Source of the DNA: Noviherbaspirillum saxi
GTDB lineage: Bacteria; Pseudomonadota; Gammaproteobacteria; Burkholderiales; Burkholderiaceae_D
Reading direction: 5' to 3'
NCBI RefSeq assembly: GCF_003591035.1
Contig: NZ_QYUO01000003.1
Span: forward strand, 744,001-808,000
DNA: 64,000 nucleotides
Below the pieces are notes generated by a model. The model saw nothing but the letters and a program-made list of their open reading frames with translations. It did no database searches and was not told where the DNA came from. Below are positions 16,642-24,548 of the stretch, piece by piece. Position 1 is the stretch's first letter. Every line of letters starts with the position of its first letter. The translations under genes and the position numbers were made by a program.

Positions 16642-18057
16642 ATGGGTAAGACTTTATATCAGAAGCTGGTAGGCTCGCATACCGTCGCAAAGCTGGACGC
16701 GGACAATGTCCTGCTGTTTGCGGACCTGCACTTGATGAATGAGTACACCAGCCCACAAGCCTTTGCGGGACTGGAAGAGCGTGGCCTTATGACATTGATG
16801 CCAGGGCAGAACGTCTCAACGGTAAGCCATATTATTCCAACGAAGCCTCAAGCCATCAGAGTCATCGCCGACGGCCCGTCTGCACTACAGGCAAGCAATT
16901 TGAAGCGCAATTGCGATCGCCACGGGATCCCGCTGTTTGATACCAACGACGTATGGCAAGGGATTGAACATGTGATTGCGCCAGAACACGGGATGGTTCG
17001 CCCTGGTATGGTCATCATTTGCGGCGACAGCCATACGACGACATACGGGGCATTGGGCGCTCTGGGATTCGGCATCGGAACTACCGAAGTCGAGCATGTA
17101 TTGGCGACGCAAACCTTGGTTTACCGTCTTGCAGGCAATATGAGAATCCGGCTCGATGGCGAAATCCCATCAGGTACGACAGCCAAGGACATCATCCTGA
17201 TGATCATCAGTCGTATCAGTGCACAAGGTGCACGCGGCTATGTGGTCGAATATACCGGATCCGCCTTGAAAGGATTGAGTACCGAAGCAAGGTTCACATT
17301 GTGCAATATGACTGTCGAGGCAGGTGCCAGGGGAGCCCTTATCGCGCCTGATGACGTGACGACGCAGTATATTCTGGCCAAATGCCCTGATATTGCGGAG
17401 AACCCTGCCTGGCTAGCGCAAGCGCGCGAGCATTGGAGCACACTCCATTCCGATAATGACGCGGTTTTTGACGTTGAACATAGCTTCGATGTATCAGCTG
17501 TCGAGCCTTACGTCACATGGGGAACAAGCCCGGACCAGGCGATACCCATTTCAGGCCGCACACCTCTGGTCGGTGACGCCAACGTCGAAGATCAAGCCAA
17601 CGAGCGTGCACGGCGTTACACCATGCTTGCGCCAGACTCGGCAATCGACGGCGTCAAGATTGATCACGTATTCATCGGATCTTGCACCAACGGCCGTATC
17701 GAGGACCTTAGAGCGGTAATAGATGTGGTAGGTGACAGAAAAGTGGCCGACGGTGTCAGGGCCATGGTGGTACCCGGATCTGGTGCAGTGCGTGCGCAAG
17801 CGGAACAAGAAGGTATTGCAGACAAGTTGATCGCTGCGGGCTTCGAGTGGCGCAAGCCAGGTTGTTCCATGTGCCTGGCGATGAATGACGACGTACTGGC
17901 GCCAGGCGTGCGTTGTGCATCGACTACCAATCGCAATTTCGAGGGCCGGCAAGGGCGAGGAGCAATCACGCATTTGATGAGCCCGGCAATGGCTGCCGCC
18001 GCCGCGGTCACAGGAAAAATTACCGATTTCAGAAAGCTTTTAGGCAGTCATGAATAA
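16642..18057 (+). CDS. leuC: LeuC-type hydro-lyase, large (4Fe-4S) subunit
   Basis: A 471-residue aconitase-superfamily subunit of the isopropylmalate isomerase type. The cluster ligands are visible at C348 (GSCTNGR), C408 and C411 (PGCSMC), and ICGDSHTTTYGALGALGFG is in the N-terminal half. With the small subunit it dehydrates and rehydrates a hydroxy acid. It sits in an operon with a Bug receptor and a LysR gene rather than leuA/leuB. It therefore probably handles an imported acid (a citramalate or dimethylmaleate-type compound) rather than making leucine. That role is inference. Confidence 0.9.
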   Translation: MGKTLYQKLVGSHTVAKLDADNVLLFADLHLMNEYTSPQAFAGLEERGLMTLMPGQNVSTVSHIIPTKPQAIRVIADGPSALQASNLKRNCDRHGIPLFDTNDVWQGIEHVIAPEHGMVRPGMVIICGDSHTTTYGALGALGFGIGTTEVEHVLATQTLVYRLAGNMRIRLDGEIPSGTTAKDIILMIISRISAQGARGYVVEYTGSALKGLSTEARFTLCNMTVEAGARGALIAPDDVTTQYILAKCPDIAENPAWLAQAREHWSTLHSDNDAVFDVEHSFDVSAVEPYVTWGTSPDQAIPISGRTPLVGDANVEDQANERARRYTMLAPDSAIDGVKIDHVFIGSCTNGRIEDLRAVIDVVGDRKVADGVRAMVVPGSGAVRAQAEQEGIADKLIAAGFEWRKPGCSMCLAMNDDVLAPGVRCASTTNRNFEGRQGRGAITHLMSPAMAAAAAVTGKITDFRKLLGSHE

Positions 18058-18706
18058 GAATGCGATCATTGAGGGCGTTGCCGTACCACTTCCCATTGCG
18101 AATCTGGACACAGACCAAATCATGCCAAAGCAGTTCTTGCGAGGCATTGACAAGGCGGGATTGGCCCAGGGACTGTTCTACGACATGCGGTTTGACGAGC
18201 AGGGTAAGCCGCGGCGAGACTTCGCATTGAACAAACCCGAGTATGCCCAGGCTACCATCATCCTGGGTGGCAAAAACTTTGGCTGTGGCTCAAGCCGTGA
18301 ACATGCGGTATGGGGTCTCCAGCAGGCCGGCATACGGGCCGTCGTTGCCTCCAGCTTTGCAGAAATCTTTTACTCCAATGCCATGAATAATGGCTTGATG
18401 CTCGCGAGCGTGTCTGAAGCAGATATGCAGCGTCTGTTTGAGGCCGCATCCTCTTCGGCGTCGCCGTTACAACTCCGGATCGATGTTGAGAACCTGCAGG
18501 TAATCAGTTCCACAGGTTCGGCCGCCTTTACGTTGAGCGACCGACATAGGAGCATGTTTCTTCATGGTCTGGACATGCTCGGTGCATCTTTGCTCCACAA
18601 ACCGGAAATCGAAGCATTCGCAAAGCGCTGGTACGATACTTATCCCTGGCTGAAGAACGTCGCCGCCGTTGCTCGCAATAGACTTGATCGAAGCTCCAAC
18701 ACATAG
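18050..18706 (+). CDS. leuD: LeuD-type hydro-lyase, small subunit
   Basis: A 218-residue swivel-domain subunit that completes the active site of the LeuC-type enzyme. Conserved segments are NLDTDQIMPKQFLRGIDKAG, GGKNFGCGSSREHAVWGLQQ and ASSFAEIFYSNAMNNGL. The ATG overlaps the end of the large-subunit gene by 8 bases, indicating translational coupling and a 1:1 complex. The length is normal for LeuD. Confidence 0.92.
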   Translation: MNKNAIIEGVAVPLPIANLDTDQIMPKQFLRGIDKAGLAQGLFYDMRFDEQGKPRRDFALNKPEYAQATIILGGKNFGCGSSREHAVWGLQQAGIRAVVASSFAEIFYSNAMNNGLMLASVSEADMQRLFEAASSSASPLQLRIDVENLQVISSTGSAAFTLSDRHRSMFLHGLDMLGASLLHKPEIEAFAKRWYDTYPWLKNVAAVARNRLDRSSNT

Positions 18707-18765
18707 CAGGGGCATGTTCTATGTCGGGGAAAGCAGTGCTTCTTAGCGTGCCTTTCTTCCACATC

Positions 18766-18794
18766 AGCTTAGCTGCCAGGAATGCAGCTAAGCT
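18766..18794 (+). terminator. Hairpin after the leuCD operon
   Basis: An 11-bp perfect stem (agcttagctgc / gcagctaagct, 7-base loop) 60 bases after the leuD stop. There is no strong T-run directly after it, so termination is possible rather than certain. It may mark the breakpoint where the integron integrase lost its C-terminus. Confidence 0.4.
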
Positions 18795-18859
18795 GGCTAA
18801 TGGTAAAGCTTTTCTTTCAACCAATCTCCATATTGCAAAACACGTCCGCTCTTGCGTGG

Positions 18860-19600
18860 AGTGCACGTGCCGGCGAACGACGCCGCTACGCGGGTCGGTC
18901 GACTCGTGATCAGACGGGAAAGCCCAGAACCTGCCCCATTGGATACCAGCGGACGGATACTTGCGCTCAAGGGTGCCGGGCAGCATGACGCCGTTACGGC
19001 GATACAGCCGATCCTCCTCATACATAGACTTCGCACACACCAGTTGGTCGCGCAATGGCTGAATCAGCGACGACGGCAGCATGGTGAGCCGGTCCTTGCC
19101 TCCTTTGCTGCGCCGGATCGTGGTTTCCCGCCGTTGAAAGTCGATATCGCTGACTCGCCGTTGTGCGCATTCCACCAACCGCATTCCGGTGCCATACAAC
19201 AGTCTGGTATTCAATACGTGCGTGCCTTCCATCTGCGCAAAGATGAGATCGACATCTTGTCGGGTCAGTACGGCCGGTTGCCGTGGCAGCTTCGACGGCT
19301 TCGGCAGGTTATCGATCCAGGGTAATTCGACTTGCAGCACATGCTTGTACAGAAAAGCAAGACGCATGGCGCTTGATGATGGGTGGATAAGGAGACGTTT
19401 CTTTCGTTGGCCAGGTACGACAAAAATGCATGGATTTCATGCTCTCCCATATCAGCGGGATGGCGGAGCTGGTGGACGCGGATATACCATCTTGCCCAGT
19501 ACACATAAACGCGTTCGGTCGGTAGGTTATAGTGCTTGCCTCAGAGGCAACGTCGTAGCTGATCGAGCAGTTTTGGCGGTTGCTTCGAGGCAGTGTTTTC
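18860..19600 (-). pseudogene. Integron integrase (IntI type), broken
   Basis: Minus-strand remains of an integron integrase. The N-terminal part reads LLDQLRRCL, a TGA stop at 19541-19543, then [20 protein letters not shown] and [24 protein letters not shown]. After a frameshift near 19355 it continues [39 protein letters not shown], the first catalytic arginine in LLYGTGMRLVE, and RRSKGGKDRLTMLPSSL up to DPRSGVVRRHVH. The C-terminal catalytic box with HxxR and the tyrosine is missing. It lies in the classical orientation, reading away from the cassette array to its right. Confidence 0.88.
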
Positions 19601-19746
19601 AGCGACGTTTTGTATATTAATTAACGTTGTGCATATGCACAGTATTCCGCTATATGGTAGGCGGCATGCACTTTGCGGAGGATCAAGCGAAATGGTTTTT
19701 CAGGCAGCACACTGATTTATCAGTCAGACCACGCCGATGAAATCTA

Positions 19747-19753
19747 GTTAGGC
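19747..19753 (+). other. Candidate attI crossover site (gttaggc)
   Basis: A GTTRRRY core (gttaggc) lies between the integrase remnant and the first cassette gene, 25 bases before its ATG. The same heptamer ends the first attC at 20209-20215. The position fits the attI/cassette junction. The flanking attI accessory sites are not conserved enough to recognise. Confidence 0.6.
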
Positions 19754-19777
19754 ATCGGGCATCAGGAAGGAGCACTA

Positions 19778-20155
19778 ATGCACAGAAGCAGACTGGGAAA
19801 CATTGTCATTGATTGCCAAACGGACGATCTTTTGTCAGAGGCTCGATTTTGGAGTGCTGCACTGGGTTATCCGCTGCCCCAAGATTTGGATGCAACCAGC
19901 AACTTTATCCAGCTCGTAACGCCACCCGGCGACATGCAGGTCATCCTTCAGCAAGTTCGTCACGAACCATGGGCACATCTTGACATTGAGACGGACTCAA
20001 TAGAGTTAGAGGTTGCGCGCTTGGAGCGTTTGGGGGCAACGATCGTGTCCCGCAAGGATAAATGGGTGGTAATGCAAGCTCCGAGTGGGCATCGGTTCTG
20101 CGTCGGCAGCCCTTATCGTGACGGCTTCGATCAGGGAGCCAACACATGGGAGTGA
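19778..20155 (+). CDS. Integron cassette 1: VOC-family protein
   Basis: A 125-residue VOC/glyoxalase-fold protein. It begins MHRSRLGNIVIDCQTDDLLS and contains FWSAALGYPLPQDLD, a central HLDIETDSIELEVARLERLG and PSGHRFCVGSP. Small VOC proteins are common integron cassette genes, some conferring resistance by binding or modifying toxic compounds. The ribosome site GGAAGGAG is strong. The stop lies 2 bases before an attC, so coding region and recombination site are packed as in a mobile cassette. The substrate is unknown. Confidence 0.85.
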   Translation: MHRSRLGNIVIDCQTDDLLSEARFWSAALGYPLPQDLDATSNFIQLVTPPGDMQVILQQVRHEPWAHLDIETDSIELEVARLERLGATIVSRKDKWVVMQAPSGHRFCVGSPYRDGFDQGANTWE

Positions 20156-20156
20156 T

Positions 20157-20215
20157 GCCTACAACTCATTCAAGCCGAGGCCGCTTTGCGGCGCGCCTTA
20201 ATTCGGGCGTTAGGC
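20157..20215 (+). repeat. attC site 1 (59-base element)
   Basis: Exactly 59 bases running from gcctacaactcattcaagcc, through ccgctttgcgg, to the terminal gcgttaggc. This is the imperfectly palindromic architecture of an integron attC, with the R' box GTTAGGC intact at 20209-20215. The R'' box has lost one base (gcct-acaac in place of gcctaacaac). Confidence 0.9.
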
Positions 20216-20329
20216 TTTAGCCTTGACCCGTGTATTAGTGGTGTCGGGCGTGCGTTGCCTGCCGATCTGGATCGACTTAGCTTGCAAAGTCTGAGCAAAC
20301 CTTGGATGAAGTCTTGAATGGAGAGCCCC

Positions 20330-20833
20330 ATGGGTGAGTTATTCTGGAGCATAGACTGGCACGGCATCTTCACGCCCAAGAATTCGTTGATGGAGTTGGT
20401 TGTGCGAGGCACGATCATGTACTTAGTCCTCTTCGGTCTGCTGAGGTTCGTGCTGAAACGGCAGGCCGGAGGAATCGGAACGACAGATGTTCTCGTCATC
20501 GTGCTGCTGGCCGAAGTTGCTGGGAACGGATTTTCGGCAGAGTACACCTCAGTGGTGGAAGGTAGTGTCCTTGTCGGCACAATTCTGTTCTGGAGCTACA
20601 TGCTCGAATGGGCTGCGCATCGGTATCCGGTAATCCAGCGGATTCTTCATGCACCGACACTGTTACTCATCGAAAACGGGAAAATGATTCGAAAGAACAT
20701 GAGGGCCGAACTCGTCACGAAGGAAGAGTTGATGGCCCAGTTACGCGAGAAGGGTATTGAGGACTGTGCTCAGGTGAAGCGGGCGTGCATGGAGGCCGAT
20801 GGCATGATCAGTGTCATCAAAATGGAGCGGTAA
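20330..20833 (+). CDS. Integron cassette 2: YetF/DUF421-family membrane protein
   Basis: A 167-residue inner-membrane protein of the YetF (DUF421) family, with about three N-terminal helices (TIMYLVLFGLLRFVLKRQAG; VLVIVLLAEVAGNGFSAEYT; GTILFWSYMLEWAA) followed by a cytoplasmic domain (PTLLLIENGKMIRKNMRAEL; MEADGMISVIKMER). The start at 20330 fits the ribosome site GGAGAG; an ATG at 20318 is in frame. The function is unknown. It lies between two attC sites, so it is a mobile cassette gene. Confidence 0.87.
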   Translation: MGELFWSIDWHGIFTPKNSLMELVVRGTIMYLVLFGLLRFVLKRQAGGIGTTDVLVIVLLAEVAGNGFSAEYTSVVEGSVLVGTILFWSYMLEWAAHRYPVIQRILHAPTLLLIENGKMIRKNMRAELVTKEELMAQLREKGIEDCAQVKRACMEADGMISVIKMER

Positions 20834-20853
20834 GTCCGTATGCCAGCGCCCAT

Positions 20854-20910
20854 GCCTAACTATAGTTCGAACGGACGCACTAAAGCGCGCCGCTCAACAT
20901 GGCGTTAAAT
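20854..20910 (+). repeat. attC site 2
   Basis: 57 bases with perfect outer boxes, gcctaac at 20854-20860 and gttaaat at 20904-20910 (both fit the RYYYAAC / GTTRRRY consensus). Inner arms gttcgaacggacgc and gcgccgctcaac pair with an unpaired base, as attC sites do. It closes the YetF-like cassette. Confidence 0.85.
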
Positions 20911-21005
20911 CGTGCATCTATGCGCGGCTGTTATGACATCTTTGATCAAACGATTACATTATTTCTTGAATCGGTACGCACAGCGCACTCTACTCAACTA
21001 AACGC

Positions 21006-21233
21006 ATGAATGACGAGCCACAAATTCCCTTACCCTCCAATGCTTACCAAGCGCGGCAATGGATTGCCGACCTCAGTGTACAACTGGCTCAGAACGATAT
21101 ACTTTTTCGCGATCCACCGGAAGAGCCAACCAGTTGCTGCGGGCGCGGCTGCAATGGCTGTGTATGGGAAGGTTATTTCCAGGCAGTTGGATATTGGTGT
21201 GAGCAAGTGCGAGGCATTTTACTCAAAGAGTAG
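21006..21233 (+). CDS. Oxidoreductase-like small cysteine protein
   Basis: A 75-residue protein carrying the short oxidoreductase-like motif: FRDPPEEPTSCCGRGCNGCV followed by WEGYFQAVGYW. The four close cysteines probably bind a metal or cofactor. It lies about 95 bases beyond attC site 2 with no recognisable attC after it, so it is either a cassette whose site has decayed or the first host gene beyond the array. No clear ribosome site is seen. Confidence 0.75.
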   Translation: MNDEPQIPLPSNAYQARQWIADLSVQLAQNDILFRDPPEEPTSCCGRGCNGCVWEGYFQAVGYWCEQVRGILLKE

Positions 21234-21585
21234 TGAGCCTTGGACGTGCTCCCTCAATCATCATTCACCTGCAACGCGCATAAGATGTAACGGGAGTAAG
21301 GGCGCATCTCGGCTTTGAAGGGTCTTCTGTAAGCGGTTTCGGAAATCCGAATGCGGCGCCGATGACATGTCGCATGCTCACCGCAAACCTATACTGTCGC
21401 TGGCGCGAAGGGCAACGATGTTGACAGGGCCAGGGGATATCGATGCTGCCAATTATGCCGATGTCCAGGTTGTTCTTGCTCACCCACTTTCCCAGTTAGG
21501 AATCATAAGTCGGAGTATGCTAGTTTGTGTGCTGCTGGTGCTTTCCGCCTGCACTTCGGTAAACAAATCAGTCTGGGAGTTAACC
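21234..21585. other. Intergenic stretch before the acetyltransferase
   Basis: About 350 bases without a convincing gene. The acetyltransferase frame is open back to 21367. An ATG at 21517 would add a lipoprotein-like leader (MLVCVLLVLSACTS). The 27-base segment around 21287-21313 is weakly palindromic (agatg...catct). I cannot identify an attC here. Confidence 0.4.
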
Positions 21586-22068
21586 ATGTCCTCACCACCT
21601 GGCTTTAGCGTTCACCAACTTACCCGCGACGACATAGCCTTGACGGAAGCCCTTTTGGCGACCTTCGGAGAAGCTTTTGACGAGGTGGAAACCTATTCCA
21701 GGAAGCGACCAAGTGCGGCTTATCTCCGGAAACTGCTCTCCAGCGACTACTTCATCATGCTCGTCGCACTGAAGGGAAAAGAAGTCGTAGGCGGCATTGC
21801 TGCCTACGAGCTGAAAAAATTCGAGCAAGAGCGCAGCGAGATCTATATCTATGACCTGGCGGTAGCCGCCGGACACCGACGCGAGGGCATTGCGACCGCA
21901 ATGATCCGGGAACTCAACAACATTGCGGCAAGGCGCGAAGCCTATGTCCTGTTCGTACAGGCGGATATCGGTGACGATCCGGCCATCGCGCTGTACACCA
22001 AGCTGGGAACGTCTGAACATGTGCTGCACTTCGATATAGAGGTCGAAGCCGGCAATGGCGCTGGATGA
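21586..22068 (+). CDS. AAC(3)-I-type aminoglycoside 3-N-acetyltransferase homologue
   Basis: A 160-residue GNAT acetyltransferase closely resembling AAC(3)-I enzymes, which use acetyl-CoA to acetylate gentamicin-type aminoglycosides. Family signatures in order are LLATFGEAFDEVETYSRKRP, VVGGIAAYELKKFEQERSEI YIYDLAVAAGHRREGIATAM (GNAT motif A, acetyl-CoA site) and VQADIGDDPAIALYTKLGT. The ATG at 21586 has a GGGAG ribosome site. AAC(3)-I genes are classic integron cassettes, and this copy lies 0.7 kb beyond the last attC. Resistance activity is predicted from family membership and not shown. Confidence 0.9.
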   Translation: MSSPPGFSVHQLTRDDIALTEALLATFGEAFDEVETYSRKRPSAAYLRKLLSSDYFIMLVALKGKEVVGGIAAYELKKFEQERSEIYIYDLAVAAGHRREGIATAMIRELNNIAARREAYVLFVQADIGDDPAIALYTKLGTSEHVLHFDIEVEAGNGAG

Positions 22069-22333
22069 TGATGGATGTCCGTCATCACGGGCGGTTTAGG
22101 CATGAAAGTATGGCGCTTGCAATGCCAAGTCACAGCGATGTCAGATTCCACAGTAAAGCCGAACGATGTGGTCATCGATGACGTTGTAAAGTCGAGTTAG
22201 TTGCTCAAGCAAGATTCAAGCTCGAGACTCAACTGCTGGGTTGGATCGCGAGATAGAAAAGCTGCGCACTCAGCCTAAGAAAAGGAACCCGAGGGCGTGC
22301 TGCAAGCACCCCCGGATTCATCGGCCTGATCTA

Positions 22334-23647
22334 TCAGTCGTTCATTAAATGGGCCGCCACGGCCTCGATGGCCCGGTCGGTCAGCGGGATATTGGCCAGG
22401 TTGCTGGCCACCGGATGGGACGATAGTTTGACGACTACCAGGTCAGCCTTCGGATCGATATAGATACGCTGGCCATGAATGCCACGCGCGTCGAACACTT
22501 CATGAGCGTTATGCGATACCCACCACATACTGCGATAGGACGAACCTTTCCCATAGCCGGGCACATCGGGATAGGCTGCCTTGGTGAACTTGGCTGGGTC
22601 GCCACCCTTACGGATGTCATCGATCACGGTCTGAGGAATGATTTGCCGGCCGTTGTACTTGCCGCCAAGCCGCATCATGTCGCCGAATCGGGCCATATCG
22701 CGCAAGGTCAGGTTCAGGCCGCCGCCTCCGCCTTCGGTACCGATCGCATCCACCGTAAAGTAGGCATCGTTCTCGACGCCGAGCGGTTGCCAGATTTTTT
22801 CGGACATGAGCGCGGATAAGGATTTTCCGGATACACGCTTGATGATCCAGGCGAGTACTTCGGTGTTGACCGTCTTGTAAGCAAACGCTTCACCGTGGCT
22901 GCCTTCCTTCTTCAGTGTGAGCAAAAATTCATAGAAGGTTTTTGGCCCCGCATAGTCCGCCGCTACCGGAAGTGAACCGCCGGCACGCGAGTAATCCCAT
23001 ATTTCGGCCTTCGGATCGGCATATTTTTCGGAGTAGCGGACACCGACTGTCATGTCCATCAGATTGCGTACCGTTGCATCCCCATAGGCGCCGTCCTTGA
23101 GTTCGGGAATGTATTTGACGACAGGAGCGTCCAGATCCAGTGTTCCTTCGGCCGCCAGTGTTGCTGCGAGCACGCCCACGAATGACTTGGTGATCGAGAA
23201 TACCGAATGCGGTACTTGCGGCTCGGCGATGTTCATGTACTTTTCATACACTATCCGGCCCTTGTGCAATACCAGGATGCTGTCTGTATAGGTGCGGGTC
23301 AGCATCTCGGCCCATGTGGTCTTTCCGCCTTTATCGTCGGTGAACGAAATGGCGTCCAATGGACGCGGCGCGGCCGACAGCGGTGTCGCGGCTGAAGGGC
23401 CGCGCCATACATTGGCGGTGGGCCACAATTCGCGGACATGGGAAAAGGTCCAGCGGGTACGCGGAAATTTATAAAAGCTGCCATCTTCAAAGCGGATGGT
23501 CTTTTCCGGAGCGGGCGGAAAGCCTTGCATCCAACCCAAGGTCCGAGGATCGGTCGTTGCCGGATCGGGCAATGGCTGGGCAGGTTGGGCTAAAGTGGTG
23601 CCACAGACGAATGTCAGGATCACCGAAGCAAGCGGTTTGATGCTCAT
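22334..23647 (-). CDS. Exported serine hydrolase (class C beta-lactamase-like)
   Basis: A 437-residue serine hydrolase of the beta-lactamase/penicillin-binding-protein fold with an N-terminal signal peptide (MSIKPLASVILTFVCGTTLAQ). The catalytic SxxK is SITK (S151, K154 from this start) within HSVFSITKSFVGVLA. YGDATVRNLMDMTVGVRYSE and GIHGQRIYIDPKADLVVVKL are further family segments. Proteins of this group are often esterases or 6-aminohexanoate-dimer-type hydrolases rather than true beta-lactamases. I chose the start at 23647 because it begins the signal peptide; the frame is open further upstream. It is divergent from the CRP-like gene. Confidence 0.88.
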   Translation of the reverse strand: MSIKPLASVILTFVCGTTLAQPAQPLPDPATTDPRTLGWMQGFPPAPEKTIRFEDGSFYKFPRTRWTFSHVRELWPTANVWRGPSAATPLSAAPRPLDAISFTDDKGGKTTWAEMLTRTYTDSILVLHKGRIVYEKYMNIAEPQVPHSVFSITKSFVGVLAATLAAEGTLDLDAPVVKYIPELKDGAYGDATVRNLMDMTVGVRYSEKYADPKAEIWDYSRAGGSLPVAADYAGPKTFYEFLLTLKKEGSHGEAFAYKTVNTEVLAWIIKRVSGKSLSALMSEKIWQPLGVENDAYFTVDAIGTEGGGGGLNLTLRDMARFGDMMRLGGKYNGRQIIPQTVIDDIRKGGDPAKFTKAAYPDVPGYGKGSSYRSMWWVSHNAHEVFDARGIHGQRIYIDPKADLVVVKLSSHPVASNLANIPLTDRAIEAVAAHLMND

Positions 23648-23783
23648 GTCTTGTCTTTCTATAATGGTTTTGTCCAACTTCTCATTGGTCCATTGGCCGC
23701 AAGTCCCAGGGCGGGGGCGTTGCCAACGCGACGGAAGTCGTGGAAAACAGTACCTTGCGTCGGCGCGTGGCGCATTCAACTAG

Positions 23784-24440
23784 TTGAAGAAAATGGAAAA
23801 CATGTATCTTGAGCAAACAAGACGATTTCAATCCACGATGCTGGAACGATTCGGTTTTAGCGAGAAAGCCTATTGGGATGCAGCGTATGTGCTGGCCGAA
23901 CTGGCACAGCCTGTGTCTTTCCGGAAAGGCGAATACCTGCAGCGGCAGGGTGAGCCGGCAAAGGCGTATTACTGGATCACTCGTGGTATTGCGCGGACGG
24001 GATACCTTGCGGAAAACGGCGCTGAAGTCACGCTCAGATTCGCCGCTGAAAGCGAGATTGCCGGCACCCATGACGATTTGCTGGACGCGGAAACCGGGAC
24101 GCCCGCGCGCTGCTTTGTGGTTGCGGAAGAATGCATCGAGTGCTTCAAGTTCGATTGGTTTGTCTCGCGGCGACTGGAGGCGGAAGGCGTGCTTCCATCG
24201 GAAATGTCGGCAAGAATCATCGAATACAATCTGCGCAAGCAAGCCCGGAGCGGATATATCAATGGCGTAGCATCCGCGCAGCAGCGTCTCGCTGCCTTCA
24301 GGAACGACTATCCCGGACTTGAAGCCAGAGTGACGCGCAAGGTGATTGCATCCTATCTCGGAATCACTCCGCAGTATCTGTCGCAATTATCGAAAAGCTC
24401 ATCCGGGTCGTACGGGGGCAATGACGACACCGCTGCATAA
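23784..24440 (+). CDS. Crp/Fnr-type cyclic-nucleotide-binding regulator
   Basis: A 218-residue regulator. The cNMP-binding beta-barrel is at residues about 30-125 (FRKGEYLQRQGEPAKAYYWI) and a C-terminal helix-turn-helix lies around VTRKVIASYLGITPQYLSQL. Residues that contact cAMP in Crp are not clearly conserved, so it may sense another cue or none. It starts 137 bases from the divergently transcribed serine hydrolase, a possible target. An alternative start is M5 or M7. Confidence 0.85.
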   Translation: MKKMENMYLEQTRRFQSTMLERFGFSEKAYWDAAYVLAELAQPVSFRKGEYLQRQGEPAKAYYWITRGIARTGYLAENGAEVTLRFAAESEIAGTHDDLLDAETGTPARCFVVAEECIECFKFDWFVSRRLEAEGVLPSEMSARIIEYNLRKQARSGYINGVASAQQRLAAFRNDYPGLEARVTRKVIASYLGITPQYLSQLSKSSSGSYGGNDDTAA

Positions 24441-24548
24441 GGCGTGATGCTGATGTGCGTGCTTCTCTTCATATCGCTATTGAATTGCGAGTGAAGCCAT
24501 CGCAATCGGTCCCAGCACTTGTTCGTAAAACCGGTTCATGCCGTGCGA

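Noticed and set aside
16642..18706. Leucine biosynthesis (leuCD) as the function
   Set aside because: No leuA or leuB is nearby and the pair is in an operon with a Bug receptor and a divergent LysR gene, which suits catabolism better.
18528..19367. A 279-codon minus-strand frame taken as a complete integrase
   Set aside because: Only its first about 170 codons match an integron integrase. The remainder is antisense to leuD and the gap, so the gene is broken.
22069..22200. A third attC after the acetyltransferase (ggtttaggc and gagttagttg)
   Set aside because: The heptamers do not fit GTTRRRY exactly and no paired inner arms could be found.
22334..23647. A true class C beta-lactamase
   Set aside because: SxxK is present, but the overall pattern fits the broad serine-hydrolase/esterase group, and I see no convincing AmpC-specific YxN and KTG pair.
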